The position numbers and the translations under genes are program-made. A stretch of 35,247 nucleotides of DNA, taken from Haloferax prahovense DSM 18310. GTDB lineage: Archaea; Halobacteriota; Halobacteria; Halobacteriales; Haloferacaceae. The notes below the pieces were generated by a model. It was not told the origin of the DNA. It ran no database searches and worked only from the letters and a program-made list of their open reading frames with translations. Below are positions 26,267 to 34,250 of this stretch, in pieces. The stretch spans positions 146,337 through 181,583 of the forward strand of contig NZ_AOLG01000056.1 in the NCBI RefSeq assembly GCF_000336815.1, read 5' to 3'. Each line of letters begins with the position of its first letter. The stretch's first letter is position 1.

Positions 26267-26270
26267 TGAC

Positions 26271-26286
26271 GCCGAATCATTTCGGC
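26271..26286. promoter_or_regulatory. Palindrome GCCGAA-TCAT-TTCGGC at the binding-protein start site
   Basis: A perfect 6-4-6 inverted repeat sits between the probable TATA (minus strand CTTATGATGG, 26290-26299) and the ATG at 26266, covering the expected transcription start. A bound protein there would block transcription. Confidence 0.45.
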
Positions 26287-26358
26287 ATCACCATCATAAG
26301 CATTTGCATACTGTACATTCGTTTCCTCTTGTTCCCTCATACTGCCGCTTCGTGAAGT

Positions 26359-26366
26359 ATTATATA
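26359..26366 (+). promoter_or_regulatory. TATA element of the creatininase-family gene
   Basis: ATTATATA, 23-30 bases before the ATG at 26389, inside a markedly AT-rich divergent intergenic region of about 120 bases. Confidence 0.65.
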
Positions 26367-26388
26367 CGACAACTGTGCGTATCTCCGT

Positions 26389-27129
26389 ATGGACTCAACG
26401 GAGTCACAGTCACTCCTAGCGGAGATGACGTGGCAGGAAGCCGAAACCGCGTTCGACGAGGCGGACTTCGTCGTGCTCCCCTGCGGAGCAACCGAACAGC
26501 ACTCGACGCACCTCCCGACCTCAGTCGACTCCATCCGGGCGGAGAACCTGACCGCGGAACTCGCCGCGGCGGCCCCGGAACACGACCTGAATCTCCTCGT
26601 TCTGCCGGTCCTCCCGTACGGCTACTCGGAGCACCACATCAACTACGCGGGGACCGTCTCGCTCGGAGCCGACACGTACCAGGAGATAATCATCGACGTG
26701 GGCCGGTCGGTCCAGCGCCACGGCGCGACCCGGTTTCTCGTCGCCAACTTCCACGGTGGCAACATCGAGCCGCACAAGCTCGCGCTCGACCGACTCCAGC
26801 GCGACCACGGACTCGACTCGTACTACGCCCACTGGACCGACTTCGCCCGCGACCAGTTAGAAGAGCGGTTCGGCACCGAGTGGGGTCACGCCGGCGAGTA
26901 CGAGACGAGCGTCATCGAACACTACCGCCCCGAACTCGTCCACGGCGACCGCAAGACGCCGCAGACGAAGAAGAACCGCTACGAGGTCCGCCAGTACGTC
27001 CACTTCGACGACCTGACCGTCGAGGGTGGCCTCGGCGACCCGACACAGTCCGACCCCGAGTTCCTCGAAGAGGTCATCGAGGCGACGACCGAGCGCATCC
27101 TGACGCATCTCCAGTCGGAATTGAAGTGA
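26389..27129 (+). CDS. Creatininase-family amidohydrolase
   Basis: 246 residues. LPCGATEQHSTHLPTSVDS at 30-48 is the family's metal-binding segment, with Glu36, His38 and Asp47 as ligands. VANFHGGN at 118-125 contains His122, and WGHAGEYETS at 165-174 supplies the conserved glutamates. Family members hydrolyse amide bonds in cyclic or N-formyl compounds (creatinine, 2-amino-5-formylamino-pyrimidine, others) as metal-dependent cytoplasmic oligomers. The length is normal. Its placement directly opposite a solute transporter, beside an M20 amidohydrolase and near a NodB-fold enzyme, argues for catabolism of an imported amide rather than for riboflavin/F420 synthesis, where archaeal members (ArfB) also act. 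Confidence 0.88.
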   Translation: MDSTESQSLLAEMTWQEAETAFDEADFVVLPCGATEQHSTHLPTSVDSIRAENLTAELAAAAPEHDLNLLVLPVLPYGYSEHHINYAGTVSLGADTYQEIIIDVGRSVQRHGATRFLVANFHGGNIEPHKLALDRLQRDHGLDSYYAHWTDFARDQLEERFGTEWGHAGEYETSVIEHYRPELVHGDRKTPQTKKNRYEVRQYVHFDDLTVEGGLGDPTQSDPEFLEEVIEATTERILTHLQSELK

Positions 27130-27213
27130 CGCGAACCTCGGCGGCGAGGAGACGGACTGTAGCGAGCGAAAATGCGAACCGAAACGAGAGCTGATTTTCC
27201 CGGCGACTACCGC

Positions 27214-28626
27214 TTACAGCGTGAGGTGGAACGGCGGTTCCGTCCCCTCCGGAAGCGCCGACTCGTACTCACCGGGCACCGACGCCTCGAACTCCTCGCG
27301 GGCCGACGCCACCAACGCCTCGTCCGAAAAGAGGTCGAGCGTCGTCGCCGCGAGGACTTTCGCGGCGTACACGGCCGCCTTCGACCCGAAGCTCCCGTTT
27401 GCGGCGACCGCCTGCCACGTGTGCGACGGCGTCCCAACCGGCCACGACGCCGCCCAGAACTGCGCGGTCGGCGTAATCCAGCTCACGTCGCCGACGTCCG
27501 TGGAGCCGTTGAGCACTGTCCCCACGTCGTAGGAGGCTTGGGCGTCGGGATACAGCACCGACGAGCGCGCCGCCTCGCGTCGGTCCTCCGGAAGTTGCGC
27601 CGTCCGCGCCTCGATGGTCTCGGCCGAGAGCGTCTCCTGAAGCTCCGCCGCGAACTCGCGGTCCTCGTCGGTGTACGGGATGGGACCGGCAAGTCGCATA
27701 TTCTCCAGCAGTGTATCCGACAGCGCGTGATTCGCCACGTAGTCGTAACAGCCGGTGTGGAACCGCCGCGACACCGTCGTCTGGGTCATGAGCGCCGCGC
27801 CCTCGGCCACGTCGTCGAGCCAGTCGGTGATGCGGTCCACCTCGCCGCGGGTCGGCGCGCGAACGTAGAACCACGCCGTCGCCTCCGCGGGGACGACGTT
27901 CGGCGCGCCGCCGCCGTCGGGGATGGTGTAGTGGATGCGGGCGTCGTCGGAGACGTGCTCGCGCATGAACTCTGACCCGGTGTTCAGCAGTTCGACCGCG
28001 TCGAGCGCGCTCCGACCCGACTGGGGGCTGTCGGCGGCGTGGGCCGACTCGCCGTGAAACGTGTACTCGACGGAGTTCATCGCGAGCGTCTGAGCCATGA
28101 ACGGGGCGCTGAGGTGGCTCGGGTGCCACGTGAGCGCGGCGTCGAGGTCGTCGAACGCCCCGTCGCGGGCCATGAACACCTTGCCGACGAGTATCTCCTC
28201 GGCAGGACAGCCGAAGAACGTGACCGTCCCCTCGGCCCGGCCATCGTCGATGGCGCGCTTCGCGGCGAGGGCAGCACCGACGCCGGCGACTCCGAAGAGG
28301 TTGTGTCCGCAGCCGTGGCCCGGCGCGCCGGCCTCGACAGGTTCCCTGCTCGACGACACCGTCTGCGACAGTCCGGGGAGGGCGTCGTACTCGCCGAGGA
28401 TGCCGACGTGCGGTTCGCCCTCGCCGTAGGTCGCGCTGAACGCCGTCGGCATCCCACCGAGACCCTCGGTGACGTCGAACCCGGCGTCGCGGAGAACCGA
28501 CGAGAGCAACTCGGCTGACTCGGTCTCGTGAAGCCCGAGTTCGGGCGTCTCCCAGAGCGACTCGGTGAGCGAGACGAGTTCCGCCTCCAGCGACTCGACC
28601 GTCTCGAACGTCTCGTTGTGATTCAT
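27214..28626 (-). CDS. M20-family amidohydrolase (AbgB-like)
   Basis: 470 residues from ATG 28626 (MNHNETFETVESLEAELVSL); the longer frame to 28695 is rejected because the TATA (CCATAATAAC, 28655-28664) lies inside it. The metal site is visible: GEYDALPG (78-85), GHGCGHN (103-109, Cys106/His108), CPAEE (140-144, Glu143/Glu144) and TWHPS (His168). A lid/dimerisation domain begins with SVEYTFHGESAHAADSPQSGRSALDAVELLNTG. The GHGCGHN and AEE patterns and the length place it with aminobenzoyl-glutamate and other N-acyl amino acid hydrolases (AbgB). It cleaves an amide bond to release an amino acid or carboxylate. It is convergent with the creatininase-family gene, with 84 bases between stops. Confidence 0.9.
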   Translation of the reverse strand: MNHNETFETVESLEAELVSLTESLWETPELGLHETESAELLSSVLRDAGFDVTEGLGGMPTAFSATYGEGEPHVGILGEYDALPGLSQTVSSSREPVEAGAPGHGCGHNLFGVAGVGAALAAKRAIDDGRAEGTVTFFGCPAEEILVGKVFMARDGAFDDLDAALTWHPSHLSAPFMAQTLAMNSVEYTFHGESAHAADSPQSGRSALDAVELLNTGSEFMREHVSDDARIHYTIPDGGGAPNVVPAEATAWFYVRAPTRGEVDRITDWLDDVAEGAALMTQTTVSRRFHTGCYDYVANHALSDTLLENMRLAGPIPYTDEDREFAAELQETLSAETIEARTAQLPEDRREAARSSVLYPDAQASYDVGTVLNGSTDVGDVSWITPTAQFWAASWPVGTPSHTWQAVAANGSFGSKAAVYAAKVLAATTLDLFSDEALVASAREEFEASVPGEYESALPEGTEPPFHLTL

Positions 28627-28773
28627 TGCGTCTCGTGTGCTTCGACTGGAGAAACCATAATAACACTTCCGGAGCGGTGGACGTTCAGGCGCCATATTCG
28701 GGTTTGAGATTGTGATTCACGAGGGACGAATGTAAACGGTGGGAGACGCCGAAACCGAGAAAGCGGCGTAGCA

Positions 28774-28785
28774 CCGGATATCCGG
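28774..28785. promoter_or_regulatory. 12-bp palindrome CCGGATATCCGG
   Basis: A perfect palindrome lies in the 362-base gap between the divergent M20 and IclR genes. Nothing else recognisable fills that gap apart from the two promoters; it may be an operator. Confidence 0.3.
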
Positions 28786-28940
28786 AACGTTCGAGCCGCT
28801 GTCCCCCGGTTTCGATTGTCTCGCTCGCCGAACCAAGGACGGGGTGATATCCGCCGAATCGAGCACATCTCGTGCGTATCGTTCACAAACGACTCGTTCC
28901 GGCGTCGGTACGCCCCAGATTCGTCATCTAGAAAATATCA

Positions 28941-28955
28941 TTCGGGAGAGCCGAA
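28941..28955. promoter_or_regulatory. Inverted repeat TTCGG-GAGAG-CCGAA next to the IclR TATA
   Basis: Perfect 5-base arms end where the AT-rich AAAATACTATG (28954-28964) begins. That stretch is 25-35 bases before the IclR ATG and is the likely TATA element. The site is well placed for autoregulation. The same TTCGG arms, in everted order, form the 26271-26286 palindrome. Confidence 0.4.
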
Positions 28956-28988
28956 AATACTATGTGTCGTGGTGACGACCCGCAGGTA

Positions 28989-29753
28989 ATGACCACAAAC
29001 GCGAACGACCGCTCGCTCAAAACGACGGTTACAACCCTCAGAATCGTCGAATTACTCCGGGAACGCGACGGTGCCGGCGTGACCGAAATCGCCCGTGAAC
29101 TCGACATCGCTCCGAGTACCGCACACACCCACGTGACGACCCTCGAAGCACAGGAATACGTGGTCAAAGAGGGCGATACCTACCATCTCGGGCTTCGCTT
29201 CCTCGGTCTCGGGAACTTCGTCCGGACGCGGAAACGCCGTTTCGGGAAAGCCGAACACTACACCAACGTGCTCGCCGAGGAGTCCGAGCGGCGCTCCATC
29301 TTCACCGTCGAAGAGCACGGCCGAGGAGTGTACGTCCACACCTCGCCCGGAAAACACGGCGTCTGGACGCAGTCGACCGTGGGAAAGCGCGTCTACCTCC
29401 ACTCGACGGCGAGCGGGAAGGCTATCCTCGCCAACATGCCGACAGAGCGGGTCCGCGAAATCGTCGAGCGAGTCGGACTTCCGAAGGAAACCGACCAAAC
29501 GATTCACGACGAGGAGGCGCTGTTCGACGAACTCGCCGAAATCAGAGAGCGTGGCTACGCGCTGAACGTCGAAGAACAGATTGACGGCGTCCGCGCGGTC
29601 GGAGCCCCGGTCATGGGGCCGGACGGCGACGTGTTCGGCGCGCTGAGCGTCGCCGGCCCGTCCAATCGGATGAAAGGCGAGCAGTTCGACCGTCTCACCG
29701 AAGTCCTCCTCGGCATCGCCGAGGAACTCGAACTGAGCATCGCGCTCTCTTGA
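28989..29753 (+). CDS. IclR-family transcription regulator
   Basis: 254 residues from ATG 28989. The N-terminal winged HTH (about 10-70) reads TTLRIVELLRERDGAGVTEIARELDIAPSTAHTHVTTLEAQEYVVKEGDTYHLGLRFLGLG, a textbook IclR opening. The C-terminal effector domain includes HSTASGKAILANMPTERVREIVERVGLPKET and GVRAVGAPVMGPDGDVFGALSVAGPSNRM. An in-frame ATG at 28962 lies within the TATA element and is rejected. Members usually repress or activate nearby catabolic operons and respond to a carboxylate or aromatic ligand. Position suggests control of the divergent M20 gene and perhaps the whole transporter/amidohydrolase block. It converges on the SMC-like gene. Confidence 0.92.
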   Translation: MTTNANDRSLKTTVTTLRIVELLRERDGAGVTEIARELDIAPSTAHTHVTTLEAQEYVVKEGDTYHLGLRFLGLGNFVRTRKRRFGKAEHYTNVLAEESERRSIFTVEEHGRGVYVHTSPGKHGVWTQSTVGKRVYLHSTASGKAILANMPTERVREIVERVGLPKETDQTIHDEEALFDELAEIRERGYALNVEEQIDGVRAVGAPVMGPDGDVFGALSVAGPSNRMKGEQFDRLTEVLLGIAEELELSIALS

Positions 29754-29853
29754 GCGCGGTCCGCGGCCTTCGGATTCACCCGACTCGTGACACACCTAAT
29801 AGTGTAAATCGAAACAGGGCGCTCCGCTCGGAGTGCGTCTCGACGCGGGTGCG

Positions 29854-29859
29854 AAAAAA
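29854..29859 (-). terminator. T6 tract after the SMC-like gene
   Basis: On the minus strand CGTTTTTTCGC lies 25 bases past the SMC-like stop, in the convergent gap with the IclR gene. It is a probable U-tract terminator. Confidence 0.55.
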
Positions 29860-29883
29860 CGAGAGATAAACCCGGCGGCGACG

Positions 29884-31833
29884 TTACGCCGGTGAGTAGC
29901 GCGGGTAGTCGCTGTCGACGGCCTGCGCGTCCTCTTCGAGGAGGGCGACGGCGAGGTAGTCGGCGTAGTCCGCGAAGTAGTCGACGAGCCGCGAGATGCG
30001 GTTCGAGTCGATGGCCTCCAGCGAGTCGAGGACCATGAACGGAACCGTCTCGTAGACGTCGTGGATGAGGTAGCCCGCGAGCGCGAACACGAGGCCGGTC
30101 ACCTCGCGCTCGGACTCGGAGAGGTGGGCGACGGAGTCCTCGTAGCTCACGCCGTCTTCGTTCGTCCGGATGACGTGGAGGTCGAACACCGACTTCTTGA
30201 CCTTCTTTCGGCCCTCCCGAACCCGCTTTTCGGTGCGCTCGATCCAGATGCGGTCGAGGTTGTCGTACTCGAGCACGTCGAGCACGTCGTCCATGTGGGT
30301 GTTGAACTCCTCGACGGCCTCGGATTCGAGGCGCTTGATGCGCGTCCGAAGCTCCGCGAGTTCGTCTTCGATGTCCTCGCGGGCCGCTTCGAGTTCGTCG
30401 CGCTCGTCGAGTTTGCGCTCGATGTCAGCGATTTCGTCTTCGACGTCCTCGAGGTCGCTGCGGAGGCGACCGAGGTCGTATTCGAGCTGGTTCGCCTCGC
30501 GGTGGAGGTCGAGCAGGTCGCCGTGTTCCTCGCTTTCGAGTTCGTCGACGGTCTGTTCGAGCGAGTCGATTTCGTCTTCGAGGTCCGAGCGATCGGATTT
30601 GAGCTCCTCGATGCGCTCTTGGCGCGTCTCGCGCTCGCTTTCGATTTCGGACAGGCGGCGCTCGATGCGGTCGCGCTCGCGCTGGCGACGCTCGTAGGTG
30701 GACTTCTCGTCTTCGAGTTCGGAGAGCTGTTCCCGGTGTTCGCGGTTGTCCTCGAGTTTGTCCTCGCGGAGCGTTCGGAGGCGTTCGAGCGTGCCCTCGA
30801 TTTCGGACTTATCGACCTCGGAACCGCACGTCCAGCAGACGACCTGGTCGTCGCCGAGCAGTTGGTCGGTGACGCTGCCGCCGGAGTCGTCGGCGTCGCG
30901 GAGCGCGTCCACGACGTCCGAGGAGGTGCCAGAGAGCATCTCCTCGTTGAACTGAATCACGGACTGGAGCTCGTTGACGGTCGACTGAATCTGCTGGCGA
31001 CGCGTCCGGAGGCGGCTGATTTCGGACTCGATTTCGTCGATTCTGCCGCCCGCGACTTCGGGGAGGTCCTCGGCGTCGTCCTCGAGTTCGTCCTCTTCCG
31101 ATTCGAGCGCGTCGAGACTCTGTTTTTCCGTCTCGATGCGGCGGTCCACGTCGTTGATGTCGCGGCGCTTGCTCCGGAGGTCGCCGAGCTTAGATTCGAG
31201 CTCGCTCTCGACTTCCTGCCGCTCGCTCACGCTGGCGTCGTACTCTTCGACTTCCTGTTCTTTCTCGGCGAGCTCGTCTTCCTTCTCCTCGATTTGGTCT
31301 TCGAGTTTCGTCCGCCGGCGTTCGAGCTGCGGCAGGCGGTCCGAGAGGTTGCTGAGCGTCGAGAGTTCGTCGGCGATGTCGCGTTTCTCCTGCTGGAGCG
31401 ACTCGATCTGCTCGTTGATGGACTCGACGTCCACCGGACGCATGATGAGGTCGCGGAGGTCGTCACCGCGTGCGACCGCCTGTCGGGCGTCGTTCGTCTC
31501 GAGCAGGAACGCGAAGAGGTCCGCGAGGTCCGGGTCGTCGAGGACGGGGTTTCCGCCGGAGATGACCGTGTCGCCCTGTCGCTCGAACGTCCGGGTGTAC
31601 GTCTCGTCGCCGATAGTGAGCTCGACCGAACCCTCGTCGGCGTCGCCCTTGAGCGCCACGTCGTCGCTCCCGTGGGCGGCCATGATGGACCGCAAAAGCG
31701 ACGTTCGGTTCGTGGCGTTCCGTCCCGCCAAAACCGTCACACCCGGCTCGAACGACGTTGACAGGTTGTCGATGCCACCGATGTTCTCGACCGAAAGGTG
31801 GACTTTGGATTTCGACACTTGTTCTGAACTCAT
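29884..31833 (-). CDS. Archaeal SMC-related coiled-coil protein (Sph-like), partner of RdfA
   Basis: 649 residues from ATG 31833; a TATA (ATTTTATATT, 31856-31865) sits about 27 bases upstream. The plan is Rad50/SMC-like: N-terminal nucleotide-binding part (1-130), coiled coil (135-300), a central CWTC (333-336) like half a zinc hook, a second coiled coil (345-505), and a C-terminal ATPase half. The ATPase motifs are degenerate. Walker A reads GRNATNRTS (37-45), with Arg43 in place of the invariant Lys; the signature is LSESE (571-575) rather than LSGGE; Walker B is MVLDSLEAID (600-609), lacking Glu directly after Asp. Haloarchaeal SMC-like proteins of this type are encoded next to RdfA, as here (79-base gap). 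The role is probably in cell shape or chromosome organisation; whether it hydrolyses ATP is doubtful. Confidence 0.85.
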   Translation of the reverse strand: MSSEQVSKSKVHLSVENIGGIDNLSTSFEPGVTVLAGRNATNRTSLLRSIMAAHGSDDVALKGDADEGSVELTIGDETYTRTFERQGDTVISGGNPVLDDPDLADLFAFLLETNDARQAVARGDDLRDLIMRPVDVESINEQIESLQQEKRDIADELSTLSNLSDRLPQLERRRTKLEDQIEEKEDELAEKEQEVEEYDASVSERQEVESELESKLGDLRSKRRDINDVDRRIETEKQSLDALESEEDELEDDAEDLPEVAGGRIDEIESEISRLRTRRQQIQSTVNELQSVIQFNEEMLSGTSSDVVDALRDADDSGGSVTDQLLGDDQVVCWTCGSEVDKSEIEGTLERLRTLREDKLEDNREHREQLSELEDEKSTYERRQRERDRIERRLSEIESERETRQERIEELKSDRSDLEDEIDSLEQTVDELESEEHGDLLDLHREANQLEYDLGRLRSDLEDVEDEIADIERKLDERDELEAAREDIEDELAELRTRIKRLESEAVEEFNTHMDDVLDVLEYDNLDRIWIERTEKRVREGRKKVKKSVFDLHVIRTNEDGVSYEDSVAHLSESEREVTGLVFALAGYLIHDVYETVPFMVLDSLEAIDSNRISRLVDYFADYADYLAVALLEEDAQAVDSDYPRYSPA

Positions 31834-31912
31834 ACCTTGACCCAATAGGTGCTCCAATATAAAATCATCCGTTGAATCGAACAGAATGTGACAGAACTAA
31901 TTATGTAAGCCG

Positions 31913-32536
31913 CTAGTTCGACACGTCCTCGTCGCAGTCGCACCCGCCGCGACGGAGCAGTTCGATAACCTCGTACTGCGTCCCGCAGTCCCGGCAGTAC
32001 ACCTGCGTGTCCACGAGGACGTCAAAGTCGCCGAGCCGGAGCTTGCTCGTGTTACGGAGCGAACTCAGGCTCTGTTCGATGACCGCGACCAGTCGACCGC
32101 GGAGCCGCTGGATGGACTCGACGACGTTGTCGATTCTGTTCCCGGACGAGGACTCTTTCGAGACGCCGCGAATCTCCGTCAGATAGGTGTAGACCGCCTG
32201 GTGAGAGACGAAATCGGAGAGCAGTTGGTCGACGTCGACGCCGCGAGATTGGAGTGTGTTCTTCGCCTGAACGCGCATCCCTTCAGTAGTCTCGTCCCCG
32301 GTGAGGAGCGTGTAGAGGTTCTCTACCTCACCTTCGAGAACGTCCTCGCCCGCCTCGCGGAGCGCGGCGTCGAGCACCTTCTCGTTCATCAGGTCCGCGA
32401 GGTCACGGAGGCTGTCGCTGTCCTCGGGAGCCGTCCAGCGGTCGGCGAGGCGCTCGCCGAATCCGTCCAAGTCGTACGTCTCGATGACCCGTTCTACCTT
32501 GCTTAGGCGACGGTTCGTGCTTTGGTCGGTACCCAT
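31913..32536 (-). CDS. rdfA: Rod-determining factor RdfA family protein
   Basis: 207 residues from ATG 32536, leaderless with a TATA (GATATTTTAC, 32559-32568) about 27 bases upstream. The family opening is clear: SKVERVIETYDLDGFGERLADRWTAPEDSDSLRDLADLMNEKVLDAALREAG. A helical middle follows, including EIRGVSKESSSGNRIDNVVESIQRLRGRLVAVIEQSLSSLRN. The end is a zinc-binding segment with Cys181, Cys184, Cys199 and Cys201 (VYCRDCGTQYEV...GGCDCDE). In Haloferax volcanii an RdfA protein is needed for the rod shape and is encoded beside an SMC-like protein. Haloarchaea often carry several rdfA/SMC pairs, so this could be a paralogue with another job. Each gene of the pair here has its own TATA element. 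Confidence 0.82.
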   Translation of the reverse strand: MGTDQSTNRRLSKVERVIETYDLDGFGERLADRWTAPEDSDSLRDLADLMNEKVLDAALREAGEDVLEGEVENLYTLLTGDETTEGMRVQAKNTLQSRGVDVDQLLSDFVSHQAVYTYLTEIRGVSKESSSGNRIDNVVESIQRLRGRLVAVIEQSLSSLRNTSKLRLGDFDVLVDTQVYCRDCGTQYEVIELLRRGGCDCDEDVSN

Positions 32537-32624
32537 TACCCGTGATTCACACGGTAACGTAAAATATCTTCAGGTTTGGAGAGCGATTCGCCACACTCGG
32601 TGAGGCGCGTTCGTCAGAATTGAG

Positions 32625-32638
32625 CCGGACATGTCCGG
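32625..32638. promoter_or_regulatory. 14-bp palindrome CCGGACATGTCCGG upstream of rdfA
   Basis: A perfect palindrome about 90 bases before the rdfA ATG and 57 bases above its TATA, in position for an activator or repressor. Confidence 0.4.
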
Positions 32639-32639
32639 T

Positions 32640-33401
32640 AATGTCGGATGAGATGGGATCGGATTGGGCGACTCACGCGAGACCGAGCAGTAGCGTGAAA
32701 CGTGAGTCGAGAATGCAGATGCTACGTAACCGACGGGAAACAGCCGAAAAATGGAGCATCAATGGGACGTTGTGCTCGATGAGGTAGCCACCCCACGCGT
32801 TCATGAGTACCAGTTGGGCAGGCGTACTCGGTGGGGGCTACCGCGCGTACAGTATGACTGACGTACTGATGGCTATCGTGCTGGTTGCACGGGATGCTGA
32901 TCACACATGGGTCAGATTGCTCCGACCATGTGCTACTATGAATCACACCTATATAATAATTATGTACTTGGCAACCGTTGTGAATCGGGTGTGAATCCCC
33001 GCCCGAATCCGCCGGTTCGACGCCGATGCTCGAAGGCGACCGGGAGACACCGCGGCGTCGGCGACGTTCCGCGGGCGGGTCGATACTGCTCGGCACGGAT
33101 ATTTCGAGCACCCCGGCTCCGCGCCGTCGCGTCAGTTCGCGTCGGGCCTCCGGAGCGACTGACTGCCGGGGGGTACTACGCAAAAGACGTCCGACGATGC
33201 CGGATGAGAATCGCCCGTAGTGACCGCCGATGTGAAACCGACGTGTTGAAAGCTAAAGCACCGATCTCGGCCGTACCAGTGTCCCGGACAGCAGTCGACG
33301 AAGGGGACGTATCGAAGCGGGTGAAACGGGACGCGGGCGGTGATGGTGGTGGTGGTGGTGGTGGTGGCGGTGAAACGCCTCGAAACCCGTCGAAATGCGC
33401 G
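32640..33401. other. Gene-poor stretch with atypical composition (possible remnant)
   Basis: No convincing gene lies between the rdfA promoter and the SDR stop. Bases ~32690-33000 have clearly lower GC and no third-position bias in any frame. They include a TATA-like CCTATATAATAATTATG (32948-32964). Short frames on both strands (for example minus-strand MNAWGGYLIEHNVPLMLHF) do not match a family I know. The second half is GC-rich again and ends in a GGT repeat. It may be a decayed insertion or gene. Confidence 0.4.
33345..33371 (+). repeat. GGT microsatellite (seven perfect units plus two variants)
   Basis: Seven consecutive GGT units (33345-33365), followed by GGC and GGT. It sits 30 bases past the SDR stop. 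The G-rich strand could form a quadruplex. Confidence 0.8.
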
Positions 33402-34199
33402 CTATTGCTTGAGGTAGCCGCCGTCGATGGCGATTGACTCGCCGGTTATCCAGTCACCCTCCTCGGAGAGGAGCAAGACCGCGACGTGACCGACTTCTTC
33501 AGGCTGGCCGATTCGGTCGAGGATGTGCACGTCGAGCGTCTCCGCGAGGATTTCGTCCGGCGACTTGCCCGACTGCTCGGCGTGTTCGTCGAGCCACGCC
33601 TCGACCATCGGCGTCTCGACGGTGCCGGGCTTGAGCGCGTTGACGGTGATGCCGTGGTCGCTCAGTTCCTTCGCCAGCACGGTCGTGAAGGCGAGAACGG
33701 CCGCCTTGGACGCGCCGTACGCGCCCTGTCCGGCGAAGGGCCGCTCCGCGCCGACCGACGAGATGTTGACGATGCTCCCCTCGATTTCGCGGTCGACCAT
33801 CCGGGCGGCGACGGCCTTGGAGACGAGGAACGTCCCCTTGGCGTTCACCTCGAAGTGGAGGTCCCAGTCGTCTTCGGTCGTTTCGAGAAGCGGGATGGCC
33901 TGCTGAACGCCCGCGTTGTTCACGAGGCCGTGGATGTCGCCGAGCGACTCGACCGCGGCGTCGACGGCGGTTTCGACGCCCTCGGCGTCGGTCACGTCGA
34001 CCTCGTACACCTCGGCCTCACCGCCCGCCTCGCGGACGAGTTCGGCCGTCTCCGCGGCCACCTCGGGCTTCGTGTCGAAAATCGATACGTCGGCTCCCGC
34101 GCGGGCGCAGCGGACCGCGATACCGCGGCCGATGCCACGCGCGCCGCCGGTGACGACGATATGCCTATCTCTCAATCGGGTGTCTGTGTGCGTGCTCAT
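33402..34199 (-). CDS. Short-chain dehydrogenase/reductase (SDR) 2, sugar-acid type
   Basis: 265 residues, MSTHTDTRLRDRHIVVTGGA. The cofactor loop TGGARGIG is at 17-24, Asp42 after the second strand favours NAD, NNAG is at 94-97, and the catalytic Ser148, Tyr161 and Lys165 are intact. It ends ITGESIAIDGGYLKQ. A TATA element (TTATTTATAC, 34221-34230) is about 27 bases before the ATG. The neighbour upstream on the same strand is a fumarylacetoacetase-fold hydrolase 51 bases away. In haloarchaeal L-rhamnose degradation an SDR oxidises 2-keto-3-deoxy-L-rhamnonate to the diketo acid, which an FAH-fold hydrolase cleaves; the pair here fits that logic, but substrate specificity cannot be read from sequence. 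Confidence 0.88.
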   Translation of the reverse strand: MSTHTDTRLRDRHIVVTGGARGIGRGIAVRCARAGADVSIFDTKPEVAAETAELVREAGGEAEVYEVDVTDAEGVETAVDAAVESLGDIHGLVNNAGVQQAIPLLETTEDDWDLHFEVNAKGTFLVSKAVAARMVDREIEGSIVNISSVGAERPFAGQGAYGASKAAVLAFTTVLAKELSDHGITVNALKPGTVETPMVEAWLDEHAEQSGKSPDEILAETLDVHILDRIGQPEEVGHVAVLLLSEEGDWITGESIAIDGGYLKQ

Positions 34200-34220
34200 A
34201 GTCGGTAGTACCGGGATATC

Positions 34221-34230
34221 GTATAAATAA
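34221..34230 (-). promoter_or_regulatory. TATA element of SDR 2
   Basis: Minus-strand TTATTTATAC, 22-31 bases before the ATG at 34199, between the hydrolase stop and the SDR start. It allows SDR 2 to be expressed apart from the hydrolase gene. Confidence 0.6.
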
Positions 34231-34250
34231 TTGCGCTGTACGGCGGCCGG

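Noticed and set aside
30061..31761. A 566-codon plus-strand open frame opposite the SMC-like gene
   Set aside because: Its Val/Glu/Leu-rich composition is the mirror of coiled-coil codons; it has no family motif and no promoter.
32722..33183. A 153-codon minus-strand frame
   Set aside because: Rich in Cys, His and Ser without GC3 bias; no known family; kept only as part of the atypical stretch.
32907..33437. A 176-codon frame with a Gly9 run
   Set aside because: The Gly run is just the GGT microsatellite, codon use is not haloarchaeal, and it overlaps the SDR 2 terminus.
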